Assembly (NCBI RefSeq): GCF_015711015.1
Contig: NZ_CP064653.1
Coordinates: 2,232,001 to 2,296,000 of the forward strand
Source: Methylomonas sp. LL1
GTDB taxonomy: Bacteria > Pseudomonadota > Gammaproteobacteria > Methylococcales > Methylomonadaceae
Reading direction: 5' to 3'
DNA length: 64,000 nt
The notes under the pieces are model-generated. The model did no database searches, was not told the DNA's origin, and was given only the letters and a program-made list of their open reading frames with translations. The translations under genes and the position numbers were made by a program. Shown piece after piece: positions 37,227 to 47,281 of the stretch (within the stretch, counting starts at the first letter, position 1; each line of letters begins with the position of its first letter).

Positions 37227-38843
37227 TTAAAAATGCTCGGTCGGAATGCTTGCAGGTGGGGTAGCAAAAGTATGGTATGGAGCCGGAGAAGGCACGGTCC
37301 ATTCCAGACTGTGTTTGCTGGCATCTTCCCATACTTCGTCGGTTACTTTCTCGCCGGTACCGCCTCTAATGGTATCGATAACGATATAGACGAACAGCAA
37401 TTGGCTGAAACCGTAAATGAACGCACCAATACTGGAGACCATGTTCCAATCGGCGAACTGGATGGCATAATCCGGAATACGGCGCGGCATACCGGCCAGT
37501 CCCAGAAAATGTTGCGGGAAGAACAAAATGTTGACCGAAACCGCCGACAACCAAAAATGCAGTCTACCGATTTTTTCGTTGTACATATTACCGGTCCATT
37601 TCGGCAACCAGTAATAACCCGCAGCCATCAGAATGAATACCGAAGCAGGTACCAAGGTGTAATGGAAGTGTGCAACGATGAAGTAGGTATCGTGATATTG
37701 AAAGTCAACCGGAGCCACCGACATCATCAAACCGGTGAAACCGCCCATGGTAAACAGCACCACGAAAGCAATCGAAAACAACATCGGTGTTTCAAAAGTC
37801 ATCGAACCTTTCCACATGGTCGCGGTCCAGTTGAACACTTTCACGCCGGTCGGAATCGCGATCAGCATGGTGGCATACATGAAGTACAACTCGCCGGCAA
37901 TCGGCAAGCCGACGGTAAACATGTGGTGGGCCCAAACGATGAACGACAGGAAGGCAATCGCGCCAGTCGCATACACCATGGAGGCGTAACCGAACAAGGG
38001 TTTACGGGCAAACACCGGAATAATGGTTGAAGCCACGCCGAAAGTCGGCAGAATCATGACATACACTTCAGGGTGACCGAAGAACCAGAAAATATGCTGA
38101 TACAGCACTGGGTCGCCGCCGCCGGCCGCGTCGAAAAAGCTGGTTCCGAAGAAACGGTCGGTCAACAACATGGTCACCGCACCGGCAAATACCGGCATGA
38201 TCGCGATCAACAGAAATGCAGTAATCAACCAGGTCCAGACGAACAACGGCATTTTCATCAAGGTCATGGCGGGGGCGCGCATGTTGAAAATCGTCGCAAT
38301 GATATTGATCGCGCCCATGATGGATGAAATACCCAGCAAATGCACCGCAAAAATAGCGAAGGGCAGGGCTTTCCCGGTTTGCAGGACCAACGGCGGATAC
38401 AGCGTCCAACCGGAAGCTGGTGCACCGCCTTCCATAAACAGAGTGCTGGCGATCAGTAGCACGCCGGCTACCAACATCCAGAAACTCATATTATTCATCC
38501 GCGGCAAGGCCATGTCGGGAGCGCCGATCATCATCGGAATCATCCAGTTGGCCAAGCCGACGAATGCCGGCATCACCGCCCCGAACACCATCACCAGCGC
38601 ATGCATGGTGGTCATCGAGTTAAAGAAGTTAGGATCGACAAATTGCAAACCCGGCTCGAACAATTCGGAACGAATGATCAAGGCCATGGCGCCACCGACA
38701 AAAAACATCGCCAGTGCGAACACCAGATACATGGTACCGATGTCTTTATGGTTAGTGGTAATGATCCATCTTAAAACACCCTTTTCAGGGCCGTGATCGT
38801 GATGATCGTGGTGATCATCATGTTCAGCTACGACAGCAGTCAT
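37227..38843 (-). CDS. coxA: Cytochrome c oxidase subunit I
   Basis: A 538-residue haem-copper oxidase subunit with twelve helices. The low-spin haem His is in [13 protein letters not shown], the CuB/Tyr-His crosslink in [14 protein letters not shown], further CuB His pair in WAHHMFT and the haem a3/a His pair in [11 protein letters not shown]. The N-terminus is unusual, six His within about 14 residues ([12 protein letters not shown]), a likely metal-binding tail. A GAGGT ribosome site is present. Subunits II (upstream) and III flank it. Confidence 0.97.
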   Translation of the reverse strand: MTAVVAEHDDHHDHHDHGPEKGVLRWIITTNHKDIGTMYLVFALAMFFVGGAMALIIRSELFEPGLQFVDPNFFNSMTTMHALVMVFGAVMPAFVGLANWMIPMMIGAPDMALPRMNNMSFWMLVAGVLLIASTLFMEGGAPASGWTLYPPLVLQTGKALPFAIFAVHLLGISSIMGAINIIATIFNMRAPAMTLMKMPLFVWTWLITAFLLIAIMPVFAGAVTMLLTDRFFGTSFFDAAGGGDPVLYQHIFWFFGHPEVYVMILPTFGVASTIIPVFARKPLFGYASMVYATGAIAFLSFIVWAHHMFTVGLPIAGELYFMYATMLIAIPTGVKVFNWTATMWKGSMTFETPMLFSIAFVVLFTMGGFTGLMMSVAPVDFQYHDTYFIVAHFHYTLVPASVFILMAAGYYWLPKWTGNMYNEKIGRLHFWLSAVSVNILFFPQHFLGLAGMPRRIPDYAIQFADWNMVSSIGAFIYGFSQLLFVYIVIDTIRGGTGEKVTDEVWEDASKHSLEWTVPSPAPYHTFATPPASIPTEHF

Positions 38844-38896
38844 ACGTTATACCTCAACAAAAATTAGAAAATGAGTTGGACAAGAAAGCTAAACTT

Positions 38897-40027
38897 TTAC
38901 TCATCGTCGTCCCATTTAGGCGTGATTTTATTAGGCTGAATTTCATCACCCACTTTGTTACCTAATTCCGGTGCGTTTCTAATATAAGTAATCAGTTCCG
39001 CCAATTCATTGTCAGGCAGTTTACGGAAAGCCGGCATTTTGCTGGTTCCGGCCTGGATGAATCCAATCAATTGATCCATGTTGCCGGTCACTTTGGCGCT
39101 ATTTCTCAGAGCGGGGAACCAACCGGAAATGCCATTACCGTCAATTTGATGACAAGCCACGCAGTTTTTCAAATAAACCGACTCACCTTTGGCCATTAAA
39201 GAATTGTAAGTCTGGTCAGCCAAATCAGCTGGCTGATTTTGTTTTTCGAGAGTTGCTTTGACCCAGGCGTCGTATTGATCCTGTTCCATCGCGATGACCA
39301 CCACCGGCATGAAGCCGTGATCCCGTCCGCACAACTCGGTACATTGGCCACGATAAGTACCAGGCTTGTCAACATAAGTCCAAGCTTCGTTGACGAAACC
39401 AGGATTGGCGTCTTTTTTCCAGCCCAGATCAGGCACCCACCAGGAATGGATTACATCGCCGGAAGTAAACAGGAAGCGGATTTTCTTTTTGACCGGAACG
39501 ACCAACGGCTTGTCGACATTCAACAAATAATTGGGAACCGAACGCGGGTCCATGCTGCTAACCCGGTGAACTTTTTCGCTGGCTTCGTCAAGATGGCTTT
39601 CAAAGTGAACACCGTTATCCAGGTACTCATAATCCCAGTACCATTGCTTACCGGTGACCTTGATGCTCATTTCGGACTCTTGCACCTTGTCCAGATCAAT
39701 CACGGCTTTAGTCGCTGGAATTGCCATTGCCACCAAAATCAAGGTAGGAATGATAGTCCAGATGATCTCGACAGTGGTATTTTCGTGAAACTGCTCGGCT
39801 TTATGACCTTTGGATTTACGGTGATGGTAAATCGAATAAAACATGGTGCCGAATACACCAATACCAATGAACACGCAAATCCAAAGAATGAGCATATGTA
39901 GATCATAAACTTCATTACTAAGTTGCGTCACCCCTTTCACGAGGTTAAGTGTGTAGTCCGCCTGCGCGGTTCCGAGGCCCAGGGCCATCAGAACCAAACA
40001 CGCGAGCAGTTGCTTTGTTTTCTTCAC
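38897..40027 (-). CDS. coxB: Cytochrome c oxidase subunit II with fused cytochrome c (caa3-type)
   Basis: A 376-residue subunit II. Signal peptide (cleavage near residue 23), two helices, then the CuA domain with H194, C229, E231, C233, H237 and M240. A C-terminal cytochrome c domain has CVACH (289-293) and the axial Met in TSKMPAF. This makes the complex a caa3-type oxidase that can take electrons from a tethered haem c. First gene of the leftward cox operon. Confidence 0.97.
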   Translation of the reverse strand: MKKTKQLLACLVLMALGLGTAQADYTLNLVKGVTQLSNEVYDLHMLILWICVFIGIGVFGTMFYSIYHHRKSKGHKAEQFHENTTVEIIWTIIPTLILVAMAIPATKAVIDLDKVQESEMSIKVTGKQWYWDYEYLDNGVHFESHLDEASEKVHRVSSMDPRSVPNYLLNVDKPLVVPVKKKIRFLFTSGDVIHSWWVPDLGWKKDANPGFVNEAWTYVDKPGTYRGQCTELCGRDHGFMPVVVIAMEQDQYDAWVKATLEKQNQPADLADQTYNSLMAKGESVYLKNCVACHQIDGNGISGWFPALRNSAKVTGNMDQLIGFIQAGTSKMPAFRKLPDNELAELITYIRNAPELGNKVGDEIQPNKITPKWDDDE

Positions 40028-40088
40028 GGAGCAGCCTCCTCGATTGTAGTTATAAACTTGTATGCGTATATCTTATTGTAATTTTGCG

Positions 40089-40106
40089 GTCTGCAATCGA
40101 GCAGAC
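40089..40106. promoter_or_regulatory. Operator-like dyad upstream of coxB
   Basis: Perfect inverted repeat GTCTGC-aatcga-GCAGAC, 62 to 79 bases upstream of the coxB start, in the cox promoter region. Could bind a dimeric regulator. Confidence 0.45.
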
Positions 40107-40135
40107 GACTATTCCATTTACCGAAAATTATCACA

Positions 40136-40151
40136 AATTAACCGGTTAATT
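40136..40151. promoter_or_regulatory. Perfect 16-bp palindrome upstream of coxB
   Basis: AATTAACCGGTTAATT reads identically on both strands, 109-124 bases upstream of coxB and near the convergent hemerythrin terminator. Typical geometry for an operator. No regulator can be named from sequence. Confidence 0.45.
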
Positions 40152-40208
40152 TTAACCCATGACTCTTCGCTAAACCAGAAGAGCTTTTCCCGATCTACTA
40201 ATTAACAT

Positions 40209-40246
40209 AAAAAAGGCCCGCGAATATGCCTATTCGCAGGCCTTTG
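40209..40246 (-). terminator. Terminator after bacteriohemerythrin
   Basis: A strong stem AAAGGCCTGCGAATA/TATTCGCGGGCCTTT followed, on the minus strand, by a T run. It lies just after the stop of the leftward hemerythrin gene and so separates it from the cox operon promoter. Confidence 0.75.
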
Positions 40247-40269
40247 TTTCCGATTATAAAACTATTTAT

Positions 40270-40665
40270 TTACTTCAATGCTTCGGAATATGCCATATCA
40301 AAGGTTGGAATATGACTATCCAGCCAACTTTTCACCATTTGACCCACTTCATCAGTCACTTCTGCTTGACCCGCATGGAACTTTTTTTGCAAATCAGCGC
40401 AGATACCAATCAACGCTTCATGCTCTGCTTTATGGCGATCATAACCGCCAAAGCCTTTTGCGACCATTTCCTTTTCTTCGTGAGCAAAATGATCCACCAC
40501 ATAAGCGATCAATGCATCCAGCGATGCGCCAATGGTAGTACGAGGCGCACCGCCGGTGGCATCGTCATATAATTTGTTTAACAGGCCAAACAGGGTTTGA
40601 TGTTCCTGGTCGGCAAAACCTACATTGGTTCCATATTGCGCAGCAGTCCAAGTGATTAACGCCAT
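40270..40665 (-). CDS. Bacteriohemerythrin (oxygen-binding di-iron protein)
   Basis: A 131-residue four-helix di-iron protein from the ATG at 40665, preceded by CGGAGG. A longer frame from 40710 lacks such a site. Ligands are seen in DQEHQTLF, DHFAHEEKE (H-x3-H-E), HKAEHE and DSHIPTFD. The start MALITWTAAQYGTNVGF and the length match the Methylococcus bacteriohemerythrin, which is thought to bring oxygen to particulate methane monooxygenase. Its place next to the cox operon fits a role in oxygen supply. Own terminator at 40209. Confidence 0.95.
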   Translation of the reverse strand: MALITWTAAQYGTNVGFADQEHQTLFGLLNKLYDDATGGAPRTTIGASLDALIAYVVDHFAHEEKEMVAKGFGGYDRHKAEHEALIGICADLQKKFHAGQAEVTDEVGQMVKSWLDSHIPTFDMAYSEALK

Positions 40666-40754
40666 AGCATACCTCCGAGTTATTTTTTTAGGAGGCTGCA
40701 TTGTCATCATAACGACGCCGTTAATTATTGATCTAAATCAAACAATTTTCAGAT

Positions 40755-41414
40755 TCAGAGACTGACACGGGTTGCCAGAAAATCAAAATCAGGTTGTTCC
40801 AAATACGGCAATATACCCAGCAACGGCGCCCGGATATGGCCTTGCAAAAATACTACGTTCGCTTGAAGTTCCAACAGATACCGATCGATCCCAACCGCCA
40901 CCCAGCCGGCACACACCAGTCCCGAAGCCACGATGGCTTGATAAGTTAACCGGGCATGATTGATACAGCCTAAGCGCATGCCGACCACCAAAACCACCGG
41001 CAGCCGCAAGGCCATCGCCAATCCGGCGTTGTCCAGTTGTCGGCTCAACGGCGACAGCCAGCCTCCGGCGCCTTCCACCAACACACTATCACTAACGGCA
41101 TGCAGACTTCGATAGGCTTGCAGGATAACTTCAATTTCAACCTCGACATCACCACAGGCGATATGCGGCGAAACCGGCAATTCAAAAGCATACGGATTGA
41201 CTGTCCGATAATCCATCGCGAGCGAGGCATGGCGTTGCAGCAATAAAGCATCCTGATTTTTCCAGCCATCCTGTTGCCATTCACAACCCGCGGCCACCGG
41301 TTTCATGCCGGTTACCGTCCGGCCTTGTTTCTGCAATGCGCGCATCAACGCCAGACTGGCCCAGGTTTTGCCGACATCGGTATCGGTGCCGGTAATGAAA
41401 AACCCTTCCGACAT
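40755..41414 (-). CDS. bioD: Dethiobiotin synthetase
   Basis: A 219-residue P-loop ATPase that makes dethiobiotin from DAPA, CO2 and ATP. Starts with GFFITGTDTDVGKTW, containing the Walker A and the family TDTxVGKT. A GAGGW patch and the KPVAAGC segment fit. Last gene of the bio operon and one base from the bioC stop. Confidence 0.95.
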   Translation of the reverse strand: MSEGFFITGTDTDVGKTWASLALMRALQKQGRTVTGMKPVAAGCEWQQDGWKNQDALLLQRHASLAMDYRTVNPYAFELPVSPHIACGDVEVEIEVILQAYRSLHAVSDSVLVEGAGGWLSPLSRQLDNAGLAMALRLPVVLVVGMRLGCINHARLTYQAIVASGLVCAGWVAVGIDRYLLELQANVVFLQGHIRAPLLGILPYLEQPDFDFLATRVSL

Positions 41415-41416
41415 GT

Positions 41417-42208
41417 TCAGCTCCGAGCTCGCACAAATATAATCTCGTAACTGGCGATGATGTCTCGACCCGTCATTTGTTCTTGATACTGGCTGACCAT
41501 TTTTTGCAACTGGGCTCTAGTGGTCAACTTGGGATTTCTACCGCGATTGACGTTGTGCGCGCCTATGCCTTTCAATTCCCGCATCAGCGCCCGCACGCTC
41601 GGATAAGCCGGTTGATAAAGCCGCCTTTCCAACCGAATATCGCTAAACCCCGCCGCCCGCAGAAAATGCTCCAGGTCATCGGCGGCATGGAAAGTATTGA
41701 CATGGACAAAATCATCGACCATTGCCCACGCCGCCTTCAATTCCCGCAAGGTTTCGGGGCCGAAGATAGCAAAAACCAGCTGGCTATCGGCTTGTAACAC
41801 CCGCTTAAAACCAGCGAATGCGGCCGGCAAATCCCGTGCCCACTGCAAGGCCAGATTGGAATAAATGCCCGCGATGCCATGCTTAACAAACGGCAGGTTT
41901 TCGGCATCGGCGCACAGATAGCTAGCCGGCATATCCGGGTATTTCCGGCGACTGGCCAGCAACATCGGCAACGCAATATCCACGGCAATCAATTGCCGAC
42001 CGCCGATAATGGACGCCACCTGATGCGTCAAAAACCCGGTTCCACAGCCTAAATCGACCAACGCCCCTTGCCGCCGTTCCAACGGAAACCGGCGCAGCAA
42101 TTCCAGCCCCACCCGTCGCTGCAGATCGGCCAAACCGTCGTAACTGTCTGCCGCGGCGGCGAACGAACGCCTGACCTTGGCTTTATCCAGATTCAATTCG
42201 CTGCTCAT
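41417..42208 (-). CDS. bioC: Malonyl-ACP O-methyltransferase
   Basis: A 263-residue SAM methyltransferase that methylates malonyl-ACP to start pimelate synthesis. Motif I is ALVDLGCGTGFLT (about 47-59). The ATG at 42208 overlaps the bioH stop by four bases. Upstream in-frame codons (to 42466) are the reverse-frame shadow of bioH and are excluded. Confidence 0.93.
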   Translation of the reverse strand: MSSELNLDKAKVRRSFAAAADSYDGLADLQRRVGLELLRRFPLERRQGALVDLGCGTGFLTHQVASIIGGRQLIAVDIALPMLLASRRKYPDMPASYLCADAENLPFVKHGIAGIYSNLALQWARDLPAAFAGFKRVLQADSQLVFAIFGPETLRELKAAWAMVDDFVHVNTFHAADDLEHFLRAAGFSDIRLERRLYQPAYPSVRALMRELKGIGAHNVNRGRNPKLTTRAQLQKMVSQYQEQMTGRDIIASYEIIFVRARS

Positions 42209-42966
42209 ACCATCGGGCCGATGACCGAGATCAGTTGTTCCGCATGGGATAAAAACGGCGCATGCCCGGCCGACTCCAGCAGATGCAGATCGATGCCGGG
42301 ATTCAGTCGCCGCAACAATAGCCCGCTGGCCGGCGGTATAAGCATGTCCTTGTCGCCCACAATCATGCTGACCGGCAGACGATTGCTCAACATAAACTCG
42401 CGCATATCGCTTGTTTTCAAAATCCGCAGACCGGCCAGTAACACTTCCGAACGCGGTGGCGGACATTCTTGCATCGCCAACTTCAATGTCTGCAGCAACT
42501 GTTTGCCATGCGACAAGCCGTTGACTTGCAATGCCAAAAATCGAACCAGAGTCTGCTGCACATCACCCTTCAGTAATTCGGCAAAACCGTCCAGAACATC
42601 CGCCTTAACTCCCGGCCAATCCTGTTTATCGACAAAATGCGGATTGCCGGCCAACACAATCAGACGTTTGACCCGTTCCGGATAGCGATCGGCCATATCC
42701 ATTGCCACCGTCGCTCCCAACGACCAACCCAACAAAGTAAATTTCGGCACAGGAATGGCTTTCAGCAAGGCGTCGCTGACTTGGCGCAAGGTATACGGGG
42801 CAATCGCCTCGCTACGGCCATGCCCCGGCAAATCGACACAAATCACCTGACAATGCCCCGCCAGCCGCCGGGCGAACTCACGCCAGACGCCGCTATGCAT
42901 GGCCCAGCCATGTATCATCACTAGAACCGGACCCTGTCCATAAGTTTCGGTATGAATTTGGGTCAC
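42205..42966 (-). CDS. bioH: Pimeloyl-ACP methyl ester carboxylesterase
   Basis: A 253-residue alpha/beta hydrolase. Starts with [20 protein letters not shown]. Nucleophile in GWSLGA, Asp and His follow toward the C-terminus ([10 protein letters not shown]). It cleaves the methyl ester to release pimeloyl-ACP after BioC/Fab elongation. Overlaps bioF by four bases and bioC by four. Confidence 0.94.
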   Translation of the reverse strand: MTQIHTETYGQGPVLVMIHGWAMHSGVWREFARRLAGHCQVICVDLPGHGRSEAIAPYTLRQVSDALLKAIPVPKFTLLGWSLGATVAMDMADRYPERVKRLIVLAGNPHFVDKQDWPGVKADVLDGFAELLKGDVQQTLVRFLALQVNGLSHGKQLLQTLKLAMQECPPPRSEVLLAGLRILKTSDMREFMLSNRLPVSMIVGDKDMLIPPASGLLLRRLNPGIDLHLLESAGHAPFLSHAEQLISVIGPMV

Positions 42967-44123
42967 GCCATCACCTTGCCCAGCGCATCCAGTAAGGCAT
43001 CGACTTGCTCAATTTCATGCTCGGCCGACAGCGTCACCCGCAAACGGGCGGTTCCAGCCGGAACCGTCGGCGGCCGAATCGCCGACAACCAAAAGCCTTG
43101 CTCCAATAATGCCGAACTGATGGCTAGCGCTGTTTGGCTGTCACCGATCAATATGGGCTGGATAGCCGTGAAGCTATTCATCAATTCCAAACCTTGCTGA
43201 CTAGCTCCGGCCCTGAAACGGTCAATCAGGCTGTGCAATTTATCGCGGCGCCAGCTTTCGGTTTGCAATAGGCGCAAACTGACCCGCGTCGCTTCAGCAA
43301 GCGCCGCCGGCATGGCGGTGGTAAAAACGTAGCTTCGGGCTTTCTGGATCAACAGTTCTATCAAGTCGTCGGAACCGGCCACAAAAGCGCCAAAGGTGCC
43401 GAAAGCCTTGCCCAAGGTACCCATCAGAATCGGCACATCGTGTTGGCTCAAGCCGAAATGTTCGACTACGCCAGCGCCAGATTTTCCAAGCACGCCAAAG
43501 CCATGCGCATCGTCTATCATCAATCCGGCCTGATGCTGTTTAGCCAAATCAGCCAACCTCGGCAAATCGGCCAAATCACCGTCCATGCTGAACACGCCAT
43601 CGCTGACGATCAAGGTCTTAGCGCTACATTCGGCTAGTCTGGCTTGCAAATCCAGGCTATCGCCATGCCGGTAGCGCTTAAACTGGGCCCGTGACAACAA
43701 ACCGCCATCGAGCAACGAGGCATGATTCAAGCGATCTTCCAGCACCGAATCGCGCCGTCCGATTAACGCCGAAATCACGCCCAGGTTAGCCATGTAACCG
43801 GTGGAAAACAGCAAGGCCCGTTCCCGTCCGGTAAACTCAGCCAATTCTTCTTCCAAGGCATGATGAGCATTGCTGTGACCGCAGATCAAATGCGCGGAAC
43901 CACTACCGACGCCATACCGATCGGCGGCCTGTTGAAACGCCGCCACCACGCCGGGGTGGTTGGCCAAACCCAGATAATCATTGCTGCAAAAATTGACAAC
44001 CCGCCGGCCGTCGACTTGCAACAACACAGCTTGCGCCCCCTCGACGACGCGGCGGCTCCGATATAGGTTTTGTTGCTTGAGCTGTTGCAGTTGGCCGGAA
44101 AAATCGTAAAAGCCGTTACTCAT
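42963..44123 (-). CDS. bioF: 8-amino-7-oxononanoate synthase
   Basis: A 386-residue PLP enzyme that condenses pimeloyl-ACP with L-alanine. The ATG at 44123 (MSNGFYDF) directly follows bioB's stop (one shared base). Marks: [19 protein letters not shown] and MGTLGKAFG, with PLP-Lys in the last. The extension to 44255 is out-of-frame bioB and not used. Confidence 0.95.
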   Translation of the reverse strand: MSNGFYDFSGQLQQLKQQNLYRSRRVVEGAQAVLLQVDGRRVVNFCSNDYLGLANHPGVVAAFQQAADRYGVGSGSAHLICGHSNAHHALEEELAEFTGRERALLFSTGYMANLGVISALIGRRDSVLEDRLNHASLLDGGLLSRAQFKRYRHGDSLDLQARLAECSAKTLIVSDGVFSMDGDLADLPRLADLAKQHQAGLMIDDAHGFGVLGKSGAGVVEHFGLSQHDVPILMGTLGKAFGTFGAFVAGSDDLIELLIQKARSYVFTTAMPAALAEATRVSLRLLQTESWRRDKLHSLIDRFRAGASQQGLELMNSFTAIQPILIGDSQTALAISSALLEQGFWLSAIRPPTVPAGTARLRVTLSAEHEIEQVDALLDALGKVMA

Positions 44124-45112
44124 CAGGCGTAGCTGGAACCGCCCATCCGCACCCCCAAGCGATCGAACAATTGCCGATCGTGGTTGGTCATCGGATTGTC
44201 GGTGGTCAGTAGCTTGTCGCCGTAGAAAATCGAATTGGCGCCGGCCAGGAAGCACAAGGCCTGCATCTCGTCGCTCATATCCTTGCGGCCGGCCGACAGG
44301 CGCACCCGCGATTGCGGCATCAATATCCGGGCCACGGCAATGGTGCGGACAAATTGCAAAGGGTCCAACGACTCGACACCGTGCAACGGCGTACCCTCGA
44401 CTTGTACCAACATATTAATAGGCACGCTTTCCGGATGCTTGGGCATATTGGCCAGTTGCAACAGCAACTTGGCCCTATCGGTTTCAGACTCGCCCATACC
44501 GACGATGCCGCCACAGCAGACATTGATGCCGGCCTCGCGCACTCGCTCCAGAGTATCCAATCGGTCTTGGTAAGTCCGAGTGGTGATGATTTCCGAATAA
44601 TAATCCTCGGAGGTATCCAGATTATGGTTGTAATAATCCAGGCCACCGTCTTTCAGAGCCAGAGTCTGTGTGTCGGTCAACATCCCCAAAGTCACGCAGG
44701 TTTCCATGCCCAGCGCCTTGACGCCTTGCACCATTTCCACCACGCGTTCGATGTCCCTATCCTTCGGACTACGCCAGGCCGCGCCCATGCAAAAGCGGGA
44801 CGCACCCTGCTGTTTGGCTTGCTGGGCGGCTTTTAAGACCGCATCCACCGGCATCAAGGCCTCTGGATTCAAATCCGAATCGTAACGGGCGCTCTGCGGG
44901 CAATAGCCGCAATCTTCCGAACAAGAACCGGTCTTGATGCTCAATAAACTGCTGACTTGTATTTCATTGGGATCGAAATAGACCCGATGCACGGTTTGAG
45001 CCTTGAACAGCAAATCGTTGAACGGCAACGCAAACAACGCTTCAATTTCGGCCAAGCGCCAATCATGGCGTAGCGATGCATCGACCTTAATCGATTCCGG
45101 GGTGACTGACAT
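44123..45112 (-). CDS. bioB: Biotin synthase
   Basis: A 329-residue radical SAM enzyme. The iron-sulfur ligands are in [10 protein letters not shown] (CxxxCxxC). Auxiliary-cluster ligands and [23 protein letters not shown] are conserved. Start at ATG 45112 with GGAG nine bases upstream, [10 protein letters not shown]. First gene of the leftward bio operon, divergent from comF. Confidence 0.96.
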   Translation of the reverse strand: MSVTPESIKVDASLRHDWRLAEIEALFALPFNDLLFKAQTVHRVYFDPNEIQVSSLLSIKTGSCSEDCGYCPQSARYDSDLNPEALMPVDAVLKAAQQAKQQGASRFCMGAAWRSPKDRDIERVVEMVQGVKALGMETCVTLGMLTDTQTLALKDGGLDYYNHNLDTSEDYYSEIITTRTYQDRLDTLERVREAGINVCCGGIVGMGESETDRAKLLLQLANMPKHPESVPINMLVQVEGTPLHGVESLDPLQFVRTIAVARILMPQSRVRLSAGRKDMSDEMQALCFLAGANSIFYGDKLLTTDNPMTNHDRQLFDRLGVRMGGSSYA

Positions 45113-45184
45113 TCTGGTAATCTCCAAACAATCGCAGACAAAACGGCAAATTCTACCGCTTATCAACCTTTCAAAAAATATTAA

Positions 45185-45883
45185 GTGAACAACTGGCTGA
45201 ATATTATACAGAACAAATTGCTACCGCCATGCTGTATCTTGTGTGGACAGGCGGGATTTGCCGGTCTGGACTTATGTAAAGCCTGTTTTGACGATTTGCC
45301 TAGAAACCTTGATTGTTGCTACCGTTGCGGCCAACCTTTTGACATGGCGATCAGCGCGCCGCAGTTGTGCGGCCGTTGCCTAAGGAAAAGCCCCAGCTTC
45401 GATGAAACCCACGCGCCTTTTTTGTATGACGACAGCCTGCGCTATCTGATAACCCAACTTAAATTTCATCGGCACTATAAACATGCCCGCCTGCTGGGCA
45501 CGCTGCTGGCCCGTTATCTGGCCGAAACCGCCGAACTGCCCGAATGCATCATCCCGGTACCGCTGCATCGCAACCGTTACCGGCAGCGCGGTTTCAATCA
45601 AGCCATAGAAATCGCTCGCCATCTGTCCAGCCAATTATCGATCCCGCTACTTTTAAATGCTTGCATCCGCGACCGGGATACCGCCCATCAAACCGAGTTA
45701 CCGGCCAAACAACGCCTAAAAAACATGCGGCGAGCATTTTCGGCGGCCAAGCCCTTAGCGTATCAACACGTTGCCATTGTCGACGATGTAATGACCACCG
45801 GTGCCACTATCGGCGCATTGGCGATCGAACTGAAAAGACAAGGCGTTAACCGGGTGGATGTTTGGGTTTGCGCCAGGGCTTGA
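45185..45883 (+). CDS. comF: ComF family protein
   Basis: A 232-residue phosphoribosyltransferase-like protein. N-terminal zinc-finger-like Cys pairs ([24 protein letters not shown]) precede a PRT domain with [14 protein letters not shown]. Starts with GTG. ComF is needed for single-strand DNA handling in natural competence in Gram-negatives. Divergent from bioB as in many gammaproteobacteria. Confidence 0.92.
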   Translation: MNNWLNIIQNKLLPPCCILCGQAGFAGLDLCKACFDDLPRNLDCCYRCGQPFDMAISAPQLCGRCLRKSPSFDETHAPFLYDDSLRYLITQLKFHRHYKHARLLGTLLARYLAETAELPECIIPVPLHRNRYRQRGFNQAIEIARHLSSQLSIPLLLNACIRDRDTAHQTELPAKQRLKNMRRAFSAAKPLAYQHVAIVDDVMTTGATIGALAIELKRQGVNRVDVWVCARA

Positions 45884-45913
45884 AACAGCGCTTATCAACT
45901 CAACAGCTCACGC

Positions 45914-45946
45914 AAAAAAAAGCCCCCGATTTATACAATCGGAGGC
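45914..45946 (-). terminator. Terminator for the small leftward gene
   Basis: Hairpin GCCTCCGATT-gtat-AATCGGGGGC, with T8 following on the minus strand. It serves the small membrane gene ending at 46000. Confidence 0.65.
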
Positions 45947-45999
45947 CGCGGAGTGTAGGTACTACGAGGTAAACAACGAGGGTGTTACAGAAAAATCAA

Positions 46000-46161
46000 T
46001 TACGAGCGCAACGCGTTATCCAAATTCAGGTTGCTGGAAAGCGAAGCCGCGCCGAATAACAAGGTGGAAATCATAAATTCACCCGACATGAAGCCGAACA
46101 CGCCGATAGTAAAGAACAGGCCGGTCGCGATATCTCTATACAGGTTGTTTGATGTGTTCAT
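46000..46161 (-). CDS. Small two-helix membrane protein
   Basis: A 53-residue protein from ATG 46161 (MNTSNNLYRDIATGLFF), with two membrane segments (about 11-27 and 28-41) and a polar tail. A 75-codon version from 46227 is possible. Not recognised. A T8-hairpin terminator follows at 45914-45946, supporting that the gene is transcribed. Role unknown. Confidence 0.55.
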   Translation of the reverse strand: MNTSNNLYRDIATGLFFTIGVFGFMSGEFMISTLLFGAASLSSNLNLDNALRS

Positions 46162-46338
46162 TTCTGCGTCCAAGACTGAATTCAGTCGATTAGTTAGTGA
46201 AGACGACTTAACTATAAACCGTTTCAATTAATTTACAATACCAACATAAATGCATTAACTGTTTCATAATAAGAAATAAATAACTTTTCATCTCCCCGTC
46301 CTTGGCAAGCAGCGCTGCCAGCATTCGATTTCCATACA

Positions 46339-46361
46339 CTTGAACAACGCTGCTGTTCAAG
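46339..46361. promoter_or_regulatory. Dyad upstream of the dioxygenase gene
   Basis: CTTGAACA-acgctgc-TGTTCAAG, a perfect 8-bp inverted repeat, 42 bases before the extradiol dioxygenase start. Possible operator or leader hairpin. Confidence 0.4.
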
Positions 46362-46402
46362 CGTAAGCTGCTGTAGTCAAACTAGCTTGCAAGGATACTG
46401 CA

Positions 46403-47218
46403 ATGACATCGGCTTTAGATGATCGGCTGAGTCCGGTGTTGTTTATTCCGCATGGCGGCGGCCCTTTACCGCTGCTCGGCGACACCGGACATCGGAATCT
46501 GATCCGCTTTCTGCAAGGCATCACTTCCGACTTAGGCAAACCCTCGGCAATATGCGTGATCAGCGCCCATTGGGAAGAGCCTGTCGCCACCATTACCAGC
46601 GGCGAATCGCCTTGGTTGATTTACGACTATTACGGTTTTCCCGATCAGGCTTACGCTATTCAATATCCGGTGCAAGGCTTACCTAAACTTGCGACGAGAA
46701 TTTTTGATCTACTGAAGTGCAACGGCATCGAAGCGCGCCTGGACGATCGCAGAGGCTTTGATCATGGCCTATTCGTGCCGTTAAAGATCATGTTCCGCAA
46801 CGCCCAAATTCCTTGCGTGCAGTTATCACTGGTCCACGGCTTGGATCCCGAAACACATATCAAGATCGGCAAAGCGATTTCGGCGCTTCGCAAGGACAAC
46901 ATATTGTTCCTCGGCTCCGGATTTTCGTTTCATAACTTGAACGCATTTGTTACCCCCAACAATCATGCCTCCGATGCTAAAAATCAGTCATTTGAAAATT
47001 GGCTTATTGATAGCTGTACCAATCCGAAACTGTCGCCGCATGAACGAGAAACGCGACTGATCCGCTGGAAAGAGGCTCCTAATGCCGGCTATTGCCATCC
47101 CAGAGAGGAACATCTCTTGCCATTACATGTTTGCTTCGGACTGTCGAATGCCGCGCCCGCCCGACTAGTGTTTGATGGCGAAGTCCTGGAAAAAAAGACC
47201 AGCGCCTTTCTGTGGTAA
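46403..47218 (+). CDS. Class III extradiol dioxygenase (4,5-DOPA dioxygenase/LigB-like)
   Basis: A 271-residue enzyme of the LigB superfamily (YgiD/DODA-like). Metal and catalytic His are seen in VLFIPHGGGP (about 12-21), ISAHWEEP (about 53-60), GFDHGLFVP (about 118-126) and at HNLNAF. Marks match 4,5-DOPA or related aromatic extradiol dioxygenases. The true substrate is not known. Solitary gene. Confidence 0.85.
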   Translation: MTSALDDRLSPVLFIPHGGGPLPLLGDTGHRNLIRFLQGITSDLGKPSAICVISAHWEEPVATITSGESPWLIYDYYGFPDQAYAIQYPVQGLPKLATRIFDLLKCNGIEARLDDRRGFDHGLFVPLKIMFRNAQIPCVQLSLVHGLDPETHIKIGKAISALRKDNILFLGSGFSFHNLNAFVTPNNHASDAKNQSFENWLIDSCTNPKLSPHERETRLIRWKEAPNAGYCHPREEHLLPLHVCFGLSNAAPARLVFDGEVLEKKTSAFLW

Positions 47219-47281
47219 GGTTTCGAAAACCGGTGAACTCGCGGAAATAAAATCGGTAGCCCCCATTTTTTCGCTCACGAT

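Noticed and set aside
37197-38030. 277-codon rightward ORF antisense to coxA
   Set aside because: His/Gln/Arg-rich composition without a family or ribosome site; it is a shadow of the well-supported coxA.
41417-42466. 349-codon version of BioC with an 86-residue N-terminal extension
   Set aside because: The extension is the other-frame shadow of bioH; the ATG at 42208, with the four-base overlap, gives a standard-length BioC.
42963-44255. 430-codon version of BioF
   Set aside because: The extra 44 residues lie inside bioB in another frame; ATG 44123 gives the family length and start.
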